Source: Silicimonas sp. (lineage in GTDB: Bacteria > Pseudomonadota > Alphaproteobacteria > Rhodobacterales > Rhodobacteraceae). Taken from it: DNA of 44,364 nt. A program made the translations under genes and the position numbers. Under the pieces are notes generated by a model. The model saw only the letters and a list, made by a program, of their open reading frames with translations, made no database searches and had not been told where the DNA came from. Location: NCBI GenBank assembly GCA_022826205.1, contig JAJDVJ010000082.1:1-44364 (forward strand), in the 5' to 3' direction. Position 1 is the first letter of the stretch, and each line of letters starts with the position of its first letter. Shown in pieces: positions 16,371 to 24,336 of the stretch.

Positions 16371-17498
16371 ATGCCCCATATCCTGAAAGTAATCGCCTGG
16401 GACGATCCGCGTTGCACCGATCCGCTTGAGGCGGCCGCGGTGGAATGGGAGGCTAGAACGAGTAGGAAAATCGAGATTTCCCGCCGTCCGCTGACGGCGT
16501 TCAATGACCAGCCCCTGCGCGAGTTGTCCCCCGCTTGCGACGTGATGATCATCGACTTTCCACACGTCTCCCAGGCCATGCAGGAAGAGGCGATCATACC
16601 AATTGAAGAGATCGTTGATGATGAAATCACACGATCTATTTCCGCCAACGCTATCGGTCCCGCGCAGGCGTCTTTCCTTGTGGACGGCGTGAATTCGGCC
16701 TTTTGCAGCGACGCTGCGTGCCATGTGGCGGCCCACCGGCCCGCGACGTTGTCCGGCTACTGTGTGTCCGCTCCCGAAACCTGGGACGAGGTCATGTCGC
16801 TGGCAGAAAGTTTCCCGGGCTCGGTGGCTCTGGCCCTTTATCCGACCGACGCAATTGTTTCGCTTATGAGCATCGCCGCCGGCAAGGGCGCTGTCCCCGA
16901 TGGCGGCAAGAGGTTCTTCTCCGATCCCGATGCGGCGAAACATTCGATAGACCTTCTTGTCAGGCTCGCGCGAGTTGTTGAGGATTATTGCTGGCAATAT
17001 ACCCCGCAAGCCCTCTTCAAAGCAGCGCAGACCACTCCAGAGATCGCATACATTCCCCTGACCTTCGGCTATGCCAGATGCACGCGCCCGGAGGAGGGCG
17101 GATGGCGGTTCACCGCACCGCCGGCGGGTTGCGGCAGCACGCTTGGCGGGGCCGGCATGGCCGTGTCTTCGCAGTCAAATCTGACTGAGTTCGCTGCGGA
17201 ATTTGTCAGTTGGTATTGCGGTGAAGAGGGTCAGGTTCTTGCCGGAAAAGCATGGGGGCAGCCTTCGGGTCTGTCGGCCTGGCACAACCCCGAAATCGAC
17301 GAGATGACGTCCGGATTCTATTCCGGGACACGAGAGACGCAGACCAACGCCTGGGTCCGCCCGCATACTAACTGGTGGCCAACGGTTCAGGAGAAAGTAG
17401 GCGAACTCCTGGTGCGACTGATGCTGGCCAATGAGCGCACGGAAAAAATCCTGTCCGAGATTGAGGCCCTGTACCAGGCACTGCGAAGCAAGCTGTAG
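16371..17498 (+). CDS. Family-1-like solute-binding protein homologue without signal peptide
   Basis: 375 residues with the layout of an ABC sugar-binding protein but starting directly in the mature domain (MPHILKVIAWDDPRCTDPL), with no hydrophobic leader and no lipobox. Internal landmarks: DVMIIDFPHVSQAMQ, PETWDEVMSLAE, GGAGMAVSSQSN, FVSWYCGEEGQVLAGKAWGQP. I know a group of such leaderless homologues (often beside CoA-transferase and enoyl-CoA hydratase genes) whose N-terminus begins the same way, so the lack of a leader is probably genuine rather than a wrong start. There is no clear Shine-Dalgarno before ATG 16371 and no permease or ATPase nearby. It may work as a cytosolic ligand sensor or storage protein; function unknown. 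Confidence 0.8.
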   Translation: MPHILKVIAWDDPRCTDPLEAAAVEWEARTSRKIEISRRPLTAFNDQPLRELSPACDVMIIDFPHVSQAMQEEAIIPIEEIVDDEITRSISANAIGPAQASFLVDGVNSAFCSDAACHVAAHRPATLSGYCVSAPETWDEVMSLAESFPGSVALALYPTDAIVSLMSIAAGKGAVPDGGKRFFSDPDAAKHSIDLLVRLARVVEDYCWQYTPQALFKAAQTTPEIAYIPLTFGYARCTRPEEGGWRFTAPPAGCGSTLGGAGMAVSSQSNLTEFAAEFVSWYCGEEGQVLAGKAWGQPSGLSAWHNPEIDEMTSGFYSGTRETQTNAWVRPHTNWWPTVQEKVGELLVRLMLANERTEKILSEIEALYQALRSKL

Positions 17499-17685
17499 GC
17501 AACACAGATCACGGTGGTTCAAGTGCAGTTGCCTGGCGGTAGGCCGTACTGTCGTCGGCGTGCCACACCACACTCCAGACATTCCGTCCGTTTGTACATC
17601 CGCAGAATGTCGAAAGGAGAGGCCGCGAAATCCGCGACGATCAGGTCGCGCGATTTCTTCTTGTCCAGAATCCTACGCGAGGTCG

Positions 17686-17813
17686 TCAGCCATCACCGCG
17701 TCCCACAAGCCCCGACTTAGAGCGTTCGTAGACGGTCACGTCATGCCCGGCGCGCCCAGCAGGGTGCCGGCCATGCATCCCGGAAGCGACCTTCCGATGA
17801 TCGCTGCCGTCAT
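17686..17813 (-). pseudogene. FAD-dependent monooxygenase, N-terminal relic with frameshifts
   Basis: Immediately after the sulfatase (ATGA overlap at 17810-17813) begins MTAAIIGRSLPGCMAGTLL, then, after a frame change, RAGHDVTVYERSKSGLVGRGDG and a stop. Put together this is the Rossmann start (GxGxxG-like, altered) and the VYERS strand of a salicylate-hydroxylase/2-polyprenyl-phenol-hydroxylase type flavoprotein. The frame is broken at least once, and the remaining ~350 codons are absent. Further left, 17499-17685 holds no gene; a minus-strand tail there (DLIVADFAASPFDILRMY) might be another fragment, unassigned. Confidence 0.65.
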
Positions 17814-19309
17814 TGTGCGTCTTTCGTCGGGGCTTCCGGAAAAAAGACCATGTCGCCCTTCGTGTTGATCGGCGGGACCGGCCATTGATTGCCGCGGGTG
17901 AGGCCGAGGCCTCGATTGGGGCCTGGGAGAAAGGTGCGGCCGGGTTCGCCCCTAGGCGTGTCGCCATCCCACCACCTTTCGTCCGAGCCGTAGGATTCGG
18001 ACCGCAGGAGCCCGATCAGGCGCTGAACCGTGTCGGCATGGTCCGGGTCTGCCCCGAGATCGAACATCTCTCGCGGGTCGTTCTCCAAATCGAACAGCTG
18101 GACGTGGTTGCCGCACGGATACCAGATCAGCTTATGGCGCCGGTCGCGGATCATGCGCGAACTGTGGTTCTCTTCGCCAAATTCGCCATAGATATGGTCG
18201 CGCGGTGCTTCGCTCACCATCGAACGCCCATCGACATGGCTCGGCGACTCTATCCCGGCGAGCCCCAAAAGCGTCGGCATGATGTCCTGAAGTCCGGTCA
18301 CGCGGTCATCGACCGAACCGAAGGGCAATCGGCCGTCGCCGGCTTCACCCATAAGGATCATCGGCACATTGGAAGAGCCTTCATAAAAGGTCTGCTTCGC
18401 CCACAATCCGTGATTGCCCAGCATGTCGCCGTGATCCGAGGTGAACATGATGATCGTCTCATCAAGTATGCCTTCCTCGCGGATCGTTCCGATCAGCGCG
18501 CCGATCTGCTGGTCGATCTGGGTGCAAAGTGCATAGAAGGCACGCCGTGCCCACCGGACCTCGCGTTCGGAATAGACGTTGCGCGCCTGCACGCCTTGCA
18601 GGTTGAATGGCAGATTGGCAGTCGACCAATCGCCTGCAAAGGGCATGTCGATCTCTACGTCTTCGTAATGGTCGAGGAACCGCTGCGGCGGCACCAACGG
18701 CGGATGCGGATGTCGGTAGCCGAGATACCAGAACGATGGTCGGCTGGGATCGCGGCGGCGCACATAGCGCGCCATCGTGTCGGTGGCCCAGTTGGTGGCA
18801 TGGAGCCGCTCCGGCAGGTGCCAGGCGGTCGCGTGATAGGCATTGTTCGACATGCCGTGCCCAAACTGTTGGCCGACATGGCCCTGATCGCCCAGAAAAA
18901 TCTCGTAGTCATCGGTCACGCCGTAAAGCGTGCGTCCTTCGTCATCCAGTTGGACATCGTCGAACCCGATCCGGTCCCGCTGAGGATAGGTGTGGGTCTT
19001 GCCCACCGCAAAGGCCTGATACCCCGCGTCACGAAAGCACTGAGCGAGCGTCGGCAAATGCGGCTCCATCGGGCGATTGGGTTGGAAGGTCCGGTCCCCG
19101 TGCTGGCGGGGGGTGCACCCCGTCATCAGGGTGCGCCTTGCGGGCAAGCAAACGGGCGTCTCGGAGTAGCAATTGGAGAACCGCACGCCGTTCCCGCACA
19201 ACTGATCGAGCACCGGTGTATGGATGGCGGGATGACCCGCCGCCCCAAGCAGGGCCGCCGGCCAATGATCAGTGACGATCAGGAGGACATTGGGCGGTGT
19301 CTCAGCCAT
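17810..19309 (-). CDS. Sulfatase (arylsulfatase/choline-sulfatase-like)
   Basis: A complete 499-residue type I sulfatase. The maturation motif is C54-L-P-A-R58 (ETPVCLPARRTLMTG), where Cys54 becomes formylglycine. Metal ligand candidates are Asp14 (VTDHW) and Asp292-His293 (FTSDHGDMLGNHG); GKTH (103-106) and His202 (YRHPHPP) are at expected active-site positions. No signal peptide, so it is cytosolic, as in choline-sulfatase-like enzymes. ATG 19309 overlaps the tctA stop by 8 bases and has GGGAAGAGA upstream, indicating coupled expression with the TTT transporter. It likely desulfates an imported organosulfate. The 3' half is duplicated as a degenerate copy at 153-875. Confidence 0.93.
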   Translation of the reverse strand: MAETPPNVLLIVTDHWPAALLGAAGHPAIHTPVLDQLCGNGVRFSNCYSETPVCLPARRTLMTGCTPRQHGDRTFQPNRPMEPHLPTLAQCFRDAGYQAFAVGKTHTYPQRDRIGFDDVQLDDEGRTLYGVTDDYEIFLGDQGHVGQQFGHGMSNNAYHATAWHLPERLHATNWATDTMARYVRRRDPSRPSFWYLGYRHPHPPLVPPQRFLDHYEDVEIDMPFAGDWSTANLPFNLQGVQARNVYSEREVRWARRAFYALCTQIDQQIGALIGTIREEGILDETIIMFTSDHGDMLGNHGLWAKQTFYEGSSNVPMILMGEAGDGRLPFGSVDDRVTGLQDIMPTLLGLAGIESPSHVDGRSMVSEAPRDHIYGEFGEENHSSRMIRDRRHKLIWYPCGNHVQLFDLENDPREMFDLGADPDHADTVQRLIGLLRSESYGSDERWWDGDTPRGEPGRTFLPGPNRGLGLTRGNQWPVPPINTKGDMVFFPEAPTKDAQ

Positions 19310-20789
19310 TTCTCTTCCCCGACTTTCGCGATCCGATGATCGGTGCTGCAATGAATGCAACCGTAAGGCCAAGCACCACAAGCGCGATCGGATCAGAAAT
19401 GAACTCAACGAAGTCGCCCTGCGCGCTGATCATGCCCTGACGGAGCTTGCCTTCAAAAGTGGTTCCAAGCGCCATGCCGATCACGATCGGTGCCACCGGG
19501 TACTTGGCGAACCGCAGGATGACTCCGACAACCCCGGCAGCTGCACAGATGATCACGTCAATCGGGTTTCCACGAACAACGAAGGCGCCGACAAAGGAAA
19601 ACAGCATGATGAACGCCATCAAGATCGGTTCAGGCATCGCAAGGATCTTTGCAAATATGCGAGAGCCAAGCGCGCCAAGTCCGAACATGATGAAGTTGGC
19701 GATCAGGATCAGCAGGAAAGCACCCGTCAGGATGTGGGGGTTGTTCTGCGCCAGGTCGAAACCGGGGGTGAGGCCCTGGATCGTCAATACCCCCAACAGC
19801 ACCACTGTCCCGCCGTCACCTGGAATCCCAAGAGCCAATGTCGGGATAAGTGCCCCGCCCGTAACGGCGTTGTTCGCGGTCTCGGACGCGACGAGGCCAT
19901 CGGGCTCGCCCTTGCCGAAGTTTTCCCTCCGCGGCGAAGTGCGCCGCAGGTCGGAGTAGCTGACGAATGTTGCAGCCGTTGCGCCTGTGCCTGGCAAGAT
20001 GCCGATGAACGTTCCGATAACCGAGGCACGAAAGAACTGCGGTATGCGCAGCGTGATTTCCCCCAATGCGGGCATGCGGAAGCCGACGTTGGATACATCC
20101 GGCGGCTTTGCGGCAAAGTAATGCCCTGCGCGGTGAAAAACTTCTGCAAGCGCGAAAATTCCGATGAGCACAGGGATCAAGGACAGCCCGCCCATCAACG
20201 CCGGTTGCCCAAAATCGAAACGGGTATAGCCCGTCAGATCGTCGGTTCCGATCGTGGTCAGCCAAAGGCCGATTACACCAGCCAACAGGCCCTTGATCGT
20301 GCTGCCGGCAGAAACCCACGCGATGCATGTCAGCGCGAATACGATGATCGCGAATATCGCCGCCGGTCCGAATGCGACTGACACCCTTGCCAGCAGGGGT
20401 GCTGCGACAATCAGGACCACCAATGAAAACACGCCGCCGACAAGCGACGAAAACGTGGCCCAGCCAATGGCAAGATCGGCTTTCCCCGCCCTCGCCATGG
20501 GATACCCGTCCAGCACCGTGGCGGCAGATTGCGGCGTGCCCGGGGTGTTGATCAAAATCGCCGATATGGAACCGCCATAGACCGATGTCACATAGATCCC
20601 CAGAAACAAGGCAATCGAGGCCTCGGTCGACATCCCGAAGGTAAAGGGAAGCGCCACGATAAGTGCTGCAACGGTTCCGATCCCGGGCAAGGCTCCGGCG
20701 ATTGTGCCCCAGACAGAGCCGATGATCAGCGCGATCAGAACGCCCACGCTGGCAAAAAGGGCTATGGCTTGGACAACCTGATCCATCAT
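19302..20789 (-). CDS. tctA: Tripartite tricarboxylate transporter, large permease TctA
   Basis: A 495-residue inner-membrane protein with about 11-12 hydrophobic segments and the TctA glycine motifs (GTIAGALPGIGTVAALIVAL, YGGSISAILINTPGTPQSAAT, GILPGTGATAATFVSY, GGALIPTLALGIPGDGGTVVLLG). Two adjacent ATGs (20789 and 20786) are possible; the site before them (AAGCGGG) is tight to the first, so the second may be used. It starts 5 bases after tctB and ends inside the sulfatase start. It is the main translocation unit of a secondary, binding-protein-dependent importer for carboxylates. Confidence 0.95.
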   Translation of the reverse strand: MMDQVVQAIALFASVGVLIALIIGSVWGTIAGALPGIGTVAALIVALPFTFGMSTEASIALFLGIYVTSVYGGSISAILINTPGTPQSAATVLDGYPMARAGKADLAIGWATFSSLVGGVFSLVVLIVAAPLLARVSVAFGPAAIFAIIVFALTCIAWVSAGSTIKGLLAGVIGLWLTTIGTDDLTGYTRFDFGQPALMGGLSLIPVLIGIFALAEVFHRAGHYFAAKPPDVSNVGFRMPALGEITLRIPQFFRASVIGTFIGILPGTGATAATFVSYSDLRRTSPRRENFGKGEPDGLVASETANNAVTGGALIPTLALGIPGDGGTVVLLGVLTIQGLTPGFDLAQNNPHILTGAFLLILIANFIMFGLGALGSRIFAKILAMPEPILMAFIMLFSFVGAFVVRGNPIDVIICAAAGVVGVILRFAKYPVAPIVIGMALGTTFEGKLRQGMISAQGDFVEFISDPIALVVLGLTVAFIAAPIIGSRKSGKRNG

Positions 20790-20794
20790 CCCGC

Positions 20795-21253
20795 TTAGAT
20801 CTGGTGGAACCAGGGCGACCGCGGCAGCAGCAGTTCAAACCCGAACGTGAACAGTGCCCAAATAGCCAAAGGCGCCAGCACGGAAAGCACGAGCAGCGGA
20901 ATGGGCTTTCGGTATTGGAAGGTCCAGCAAAAGGCTGCAAAGCCCGGAACCGTCGCAAAGACGAAACCGATCTTCGTGATCGCAAATCCAGTTGCGCACA
21001 CGATGACGACAAGCGTGATCATCTGGGTCAGCTTGACTTCAGATTCTTCGGGCGCGGCCGATCGAATGGCATGGATCAAGGTCACGCCCGAAAGCACGAT
21101 CCAAATTGCCAGGAAAATGCGCGGCGCAAAGGCCGGCCCGACATCCCCGCCGAATGTCGGAACGTCAAATGCATCGCCGAACGTCATGGCGAAGAGCGCG
21201 ATGCCGGCTACGAGCAATACGCCGGATACCGAAATGTCCAGTATGCGTGTCAC
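20795..21253 (-). CDS. tctB: Tripartite tricarboxylate transporter, small permease TctB
   Basis: 152 residues with four hydrophobic segments (VLLVAGIALFAMTFGDAF, IFLAIWIVLSGVTLIHAI, MITLVVIVCATGFAI, PLLVLSVLAPLAIWALFTFGF), the length and topology of TctB. The start is GTG 21253 (VTRILDISVSG), with only a weak AAGAA site. Lies between tctC and tctA in the standard order. No oddities. Confidence 0.9.
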   Translation of the reverse strand: MTRILDISVSGVLLVAGIALFAMTFGDAFDVPTFGGDVGPAFAPRIFLAIWIVLSGVTLIHAIRSAAPEESEVKLTQMITLVVIVCATGFAITKIGFVFATVPGFAAFCWTFQYRKPIPLLVLSVLAPLAIWALFTFGFELLLPRSPWFHQI

Positions 21254-21308
21254 GGTTCTTTGCTGGAAACGTGCTCCGGCCGACCCCAGCCAGCCGGAGC
21301 CTGAAGCC

Positions 21309-22250
21309 TTACTTCACCAGACCGGCGTCTTCGAGCAGCTTGCCGTTCAACTCGAACGCTGTCCGGAAGAACGGGCCGAACTCCTCGGTGCCCATGTAAC
21401 GGACCAAGCGGTTTGCACCGGCCATGTTTTCCTTGAAACTGTCGGTTTCAACGGCCTTGGCGCAAGCCTCTGACAAGGTGTTGACCACATCTTCGGGTGT
21501 TCCAGCCTGCGTGAAGAAACCGAACCAGACCGACACCTGCGTGTCGTATCCAAGCTCTGCCAATGTCGGTACGTCTGGATGCTGATCTGACCGCTGGTCT
21601 GACAGGATTGCCAGCGCCCGCCAGCCGAATTTTGTGCCGAAGTCAGCGAACCAGGCCGTTGCGTCGGCGCGTCCGCCGTTGATCTCGGTCGCGATGTCGC
21701 CACCGCCCTTGGTCGGGATGTACTGGGTCGTGACGCCGAGCTTGTTGTCCAGCGTCAATTGCGCCACATGCGCCATCGAGCCCGGACCCGCGCCTGCGAA
21801 CTTCAGGCCATCGCCATTGGCCATCGCGATGTAGTCGTCGACGGTCTTGATCGCACTGTCTTCGGCGACGACCAGATAGAACGGACCCTGGCTGACCATG
21901 CAAATTGGAGTCCAGCTGTCCGCGTTGTAGCTCGTGCGCTTCAGATGCGGCTGCGTCGTGGTAGTTCCCACGGGCAGGAATCCCAGATTGTAGCCGTTGG
22001 CCTCTGCCTGGCTCAACTGGGTTGCGCCGACCGTGCCGCCAGCGCCTTCCACATTGCTGACAACGATGTTCTGGCCGAGGATTCCTTCCAACTCGGCCGC
22101 GAAAAAGCGGGCGGGAACATCGGTTCCGCCGCCAGCGCCGAACGGCACCAGCATGTTTATCGTGCGTTCCGGATACTCGGCGAACGCAGCGGACGCGGTC
22201 AGGACCAAGCCAGCGACAAGCCCTGCTGACATGACATTTCGCTTCATCAT
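21309..22250 (-). CDS. TctC/Bug-family substrate-binding protein of the TTT system
   Basis: 313 residues with a Sec signal peptide (MKRNVMSAGLVAGLVL, cleavage after SAAFA) and the Bug-type mature fold: YPERTINMLVPFGAGGGTD near residues 26-44, NVEGAGGTVGATQLSQAEANGYNLGF, GAGPGSMAHVAQLTLDN, PTLAELGYDTQVSVWFGFF. It binds the ligand in the periplasm and hands it to TctAB. The start has an excellent site (GGAGG, 5 bases from the first and 8 from the second ATG). It is the first gene of the left-facing tctC-tctB-tctA-sulfatase operon. The Bug ligand cannot be read from sequence; an organosulfate carrying a carboxylate is suggested by the operon. Confidence 0.93.
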   Translation of the reverse strand: MMKRNVMSAGLVAGLVLTASAAFAEYPERTINMLVPFGAGGGTDVPARFFAAELEGILGQNIVVSNVEGAGGTVGATQLSQAEANGYNLGFLPVGTTTTQPHLKRTSYNADSWTPICMVSQGPFYLVVAEDSAIKTVDDYIAMANGDGLKFAGAGPGSMAHVAQLTLDNKLGVTTQYIPTKGGGDIATEINGGRADATAWFADFGTKFGWRALAILSDQRSDQHPDVPTLAELGYDTQVSVWFGFFTQAGTPEDVVNTLSEACAKAVETDSFKENMAGANRLVRYMGTEEFGPFFRTAFELNGKLLEDAGLVK

Positions 22251-22276
22251 TCGTTCCTCCTTGAATGCTGGTTCAA

Positions 22277-22305
22277 ATGATACGGAGCAGAGCGAGACGG
22301 CCTAA
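22277..22305 (-). promoter_or_regulatory. Candidate sigma-70 promoter of the tctC operon
   Basis: On the minus strand TTAGGC (22305-22300) and TATCAT (22282-22277) are separated by exactly 17 bases, placing transcription start near 22270, about 20 bases before ATG 22250 and upstream of its GGAGG site. It lies beside the divergent LacI-family gene, consistent with repression from the shared intergenic region. Confidence 0.45.
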
Positions 22306-22311
22306 GTGATA

Positions 22312-22341
22312 AGTTTATGGCCGTTAACAATTGAGTAAACT
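22312..22341. promoter_or_regulatory. Dyad in the divergent tctC / lacI-type intergenic region
   Basis: AGTTTA (22312-22317) and TAAACT (22336-22341) are perfect inverted hexamers around an interior GTTAAC palindrome (22323-22328). It sits just upstream of the tctC promoter candidate and abuts the -10-like TATACT (22341-22346) of the regulator gene. A plausible but unproven operator; it lacks the central CG typical of many LacI sites. Confidence 0.3.
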
Positions 22342-22352
22342 ATACTGACCGA

Positions 22353-23348
22353 ATGACGACCCGCACCACATTGAAAGACGTCGCGCGCGTGGCTGGTGTT
22401 TCACAAATGACGGTTTCCCGTGTGGTGCGAGGCGACACGGTTGTTTCGCTTCGGACCAGGGAGCACGTGGAACGCGTCATAGAAAGCATGGGCTACGTGC
22501 CCAACAAGCTTGCCGGATCGTTGGCTCGGACCTATTCCAACCAGGTTGCGGTACTGATCCCTTCCCTGGTCAATAACGTCTTTGCGTCCGTACTCGCGGG
22601 CATCACAGAAGAGCTTGAAATGGGCGGATACAATCCGGTTGTCGGAGTTACCGAATACGATCTTCGAAAGGAAGAAGCCCTTCTGATTTCGATGATGTCT
22701 TGGCGACCGGCCGCAGTCATCCTGGCCAATCTCGTTCACACCGACCGAACGCGTTCAATCTTGGAGAACACGCCCGTACCCGTGGTCGAAATCATGGATA
22801 TCAGCGGCGACCCGATCGACCTGGGTGTCGGCCTGGATCACGAGGCCGCGGCGACCGCACTTGCTGACTACTTGATGGAGCGCGGCTACCGGAGATTTGG
22901 ATATCTCGGCTGGCAGACGAACGACTTTGTTGCTGCGGCCCGGTTCAAAGCGTTTCGAGCGCGATTGGAAACGCGCGGGTACGGGCTTGTCGCACCCGAT
23001 GTCTATGATGCGCCTCCGGATATGCCAGCAGGAAAATGGGGACTGGAAATGCTGCTGTCCGTTGCGCCGGAGACCGAGGCAGTGGCCTATTCGAACGATA
23101 CGGCAGCAATGGGCGGCATGAACTTGTGCCTCGAGTTGGGCATGCGCATCCCGGAAGATCTGGCAATTGCAGGATTCAGTGGCTTGCGGATGGCGGAATG
23201 TCTGCCACAGCCACTCACGACGATAAGGACGCGGCGCCGTGACATTGGAAGGACCGCGGCACGAAACGTCTTGAAACGCCTTTCAGACACGCCGGTGCAG
23301 CGAAAGGTGGATTTTGGGTTCGAACTCATCAAGGGGCAGAGCGCCTAG
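22353..23348 (+). CDS. LacI-family transcriptional regulator, divergent from tctC
   Basis: A complete 331-residue LacI/GntR(gluconate)-type repressor. DNA-binding helices are at residues 6-28 (TLKDVARVAGVSQMTVSRVV), hinge YVPNKLAGSLAR; the effector domain contains VAVLIPSLVNNVFASVLAGI, RRFGYLGWQTNDF, VAYSNDTAAMGGMNLC and AIAGFSGLRMAECLPQPLTTI. It is transcribed away from the tctCBA-sulfatase operon and very likely controls it. No Shine-Dalgarno precedes ATG 22353; a TATACT box ends 6 bases before the ATG, suggesting a leaderless transcript. No later start is possible without losing the HTH. Confidence 0.93.
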   Translation: MTTRTTLKDVARVAGVSQMTVSRVVRGDTVVSLRTREHVERVIESMGYVPNKLAGSLARTYSNQVAVLIPSLVNNVFASVLAGITEELEMGGYNPVVGVTEYDLRKEEALLISMMSWRPAAVILANLVHTDRTRSILENTPVPVVEIMDISGDPIDLGVGLDHEAAATALADYLMERGYRRFGYLGWQTNDFVAAARFKAFRARLETRGYGLVAPDVYDAPPDMPAGKWGLEMLLSVAPETEAVAYSNDTAAMGGMNLCLELGMRIPEDLAIAGFSGLRMAECLPQPLTTIRTRRRDIGRTAARNVLKRLSDTPVQRKVDFGFELIKGQSA

Positions 23349-23655
23349 ATTTCCTGCGGCGAAGCGACCCTTTTGGGCTTGCAGCGGCTTCGCGACCTCC
23401 TCTGACGTATGCCACCCGCCAGCATTCCCCGCTGCGAGCGCAAGCCCCAACTGAAGGTGCAACGCAGGCGCGAATTCCAGCCTTCGTGGCCAGCAAGGTC
23501 TCGGGAACCGACACGATCCTTGCTGCAGGCCGCATTCGCAGACAAAGTGGATCACTACTATCGATCCGTTTCCGGACTTCGGCGATGGAGAGCCCGTTCG
23601 CTGCCGACCGCACGCGATGCAATGCAGTCCATGGTTGCGGCAATGCTGGCCAGCC
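23349..23655. other. Convergent intergenic stretch, no gene identified
   Basis: 307 bases between the ends of the LacI-type regulator (plus) and cmk (minus). Open frames on both strands extend from the neighbours but show no domain. No intrinsic terminator with a T-tract is visible. It may include eroded coding sequence, since a minus-strand frame (LSIAEVRKRIDSSDPLCLRM) looks protein-like, but I cannot identify it. Confidence 0.4.
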
Positions 23656-24279
23656 TTAGACCTGCTGCCAGCCTTCCAAGCGCGTCCTGACCTCTTCCAA
23701 GGCGAACGCGGACACTTCATCCACGTCCATATCGGACGTGTCCAGGATCACGGCGTCCGAAGCAGCCTTCATCGGCGCGTCACGTCGGTCCGCATCTCGC
23801 GCATCGCGCTCCCTGATGTCATCGAGCACGCCGGCTTCCGTGACATCGTGGCCTGCAGCGGTCAATTCAAGCCAGCGACGATGCGCCCGGGCAGCATCGC
23901 TTGCAGTGACAAAGAGCTTTGCCTCCGCATCCGGACAGATCACGGTGCCTATGTCCCGCCCGTCCAGCACGGCTCCACCGTCCCGACGGGCGAATTCGCG
24001 TTGGAACTTCACAAGCGCCTTACGCACTTCCGGCAAAGCCGCAACCTTGCTTGCCGCTCGCGACACCTCGGGCGTCCTCAGGTCTTCTCGCACAACGTCA
24101 CCATGACGAAGCGTCGAGGCCGCGATCGCGGGAGAATCGCCTTCGAGCACGCGTCGCCCGACGGCGCGGTAGAGAAGCCCAGTATCCAGATGCGCAAACC
24201 CGAATTCAGCCGCGATGGCGCGGGCAACCGTACCCTTGCCAGCTGCCGCCGGGCCGTCGATCGCGACCGTAAACTTCAT
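23656..24279 (-). CDS. cmk: (d)CMP kinase
   Basis: 207 residues, the normal length for bacterial cytidylate kinase, which phosphorylates CMP and dCMP with ATP. P-loop GPAAAGKGT (9-17), the [10 protein letters not shown] segment that contacts the nucleoside (31-40), [22 protein letters not shown] (105-126) with the family's GRDIGT motif, and the lid region [12 protein letters not shown]. Start ATG 24279 gives the canonical [10 protein letters not shown]. Neighbours usually seen with it (aroA, rpsA) are absent; here it lies downstream of metK in the same orientation, 57 bases apart. Confidence 0.96.
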   Translation of the reverse strand: MKFTVAIDGPAAAGKGTVARAIAAEFGFAHLDTGLLYRAVGRRVLEGDSPAIAASTLRHGDVVREDLRTPEVSRAASKVAALPEVRKALVKFQREFARRDGGAVLDGRDIGTVICPDAEAKLFVTASDAARAHRRWLELTAAGHDVTEAGVLDDIRERDARDADRRDAPMKAASDAVILDTSDMDVDEVSAFALEEVRTRLEGWQQV

Positions 24280-24336
24280 TGCATCGCCCTTCCCGCCTTC
24301 ACGTCACCGCGTGCCAGGCGCGTTCACCGCGGGCCT

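Noticed and set aside
15564-17009. Minus-strand open frame of 481 codons
   Set aside because: Lies antisense to the binding-protein homologue for much of its length and continues into unassigned DNA; no ribosome site, no domain, odd composition.
17813-19339. Plus-strand open frame of 508 codons
   Set aside because: Exact antisense of the sulfatase, which has all active-site motifs; the plus frame has none.
19272-20381. Plus-strand open frame of 369 codons
   Set aside because: Antisense of tctA; strongly charged, no domain.
19816-21012. Minus-strand open frame of 398 codons in another frame
   Set aside because: Overlaps tctA and tctB out of frame, Cys/Arg-rich shadow; the real genes have membrane segments and family motifs.
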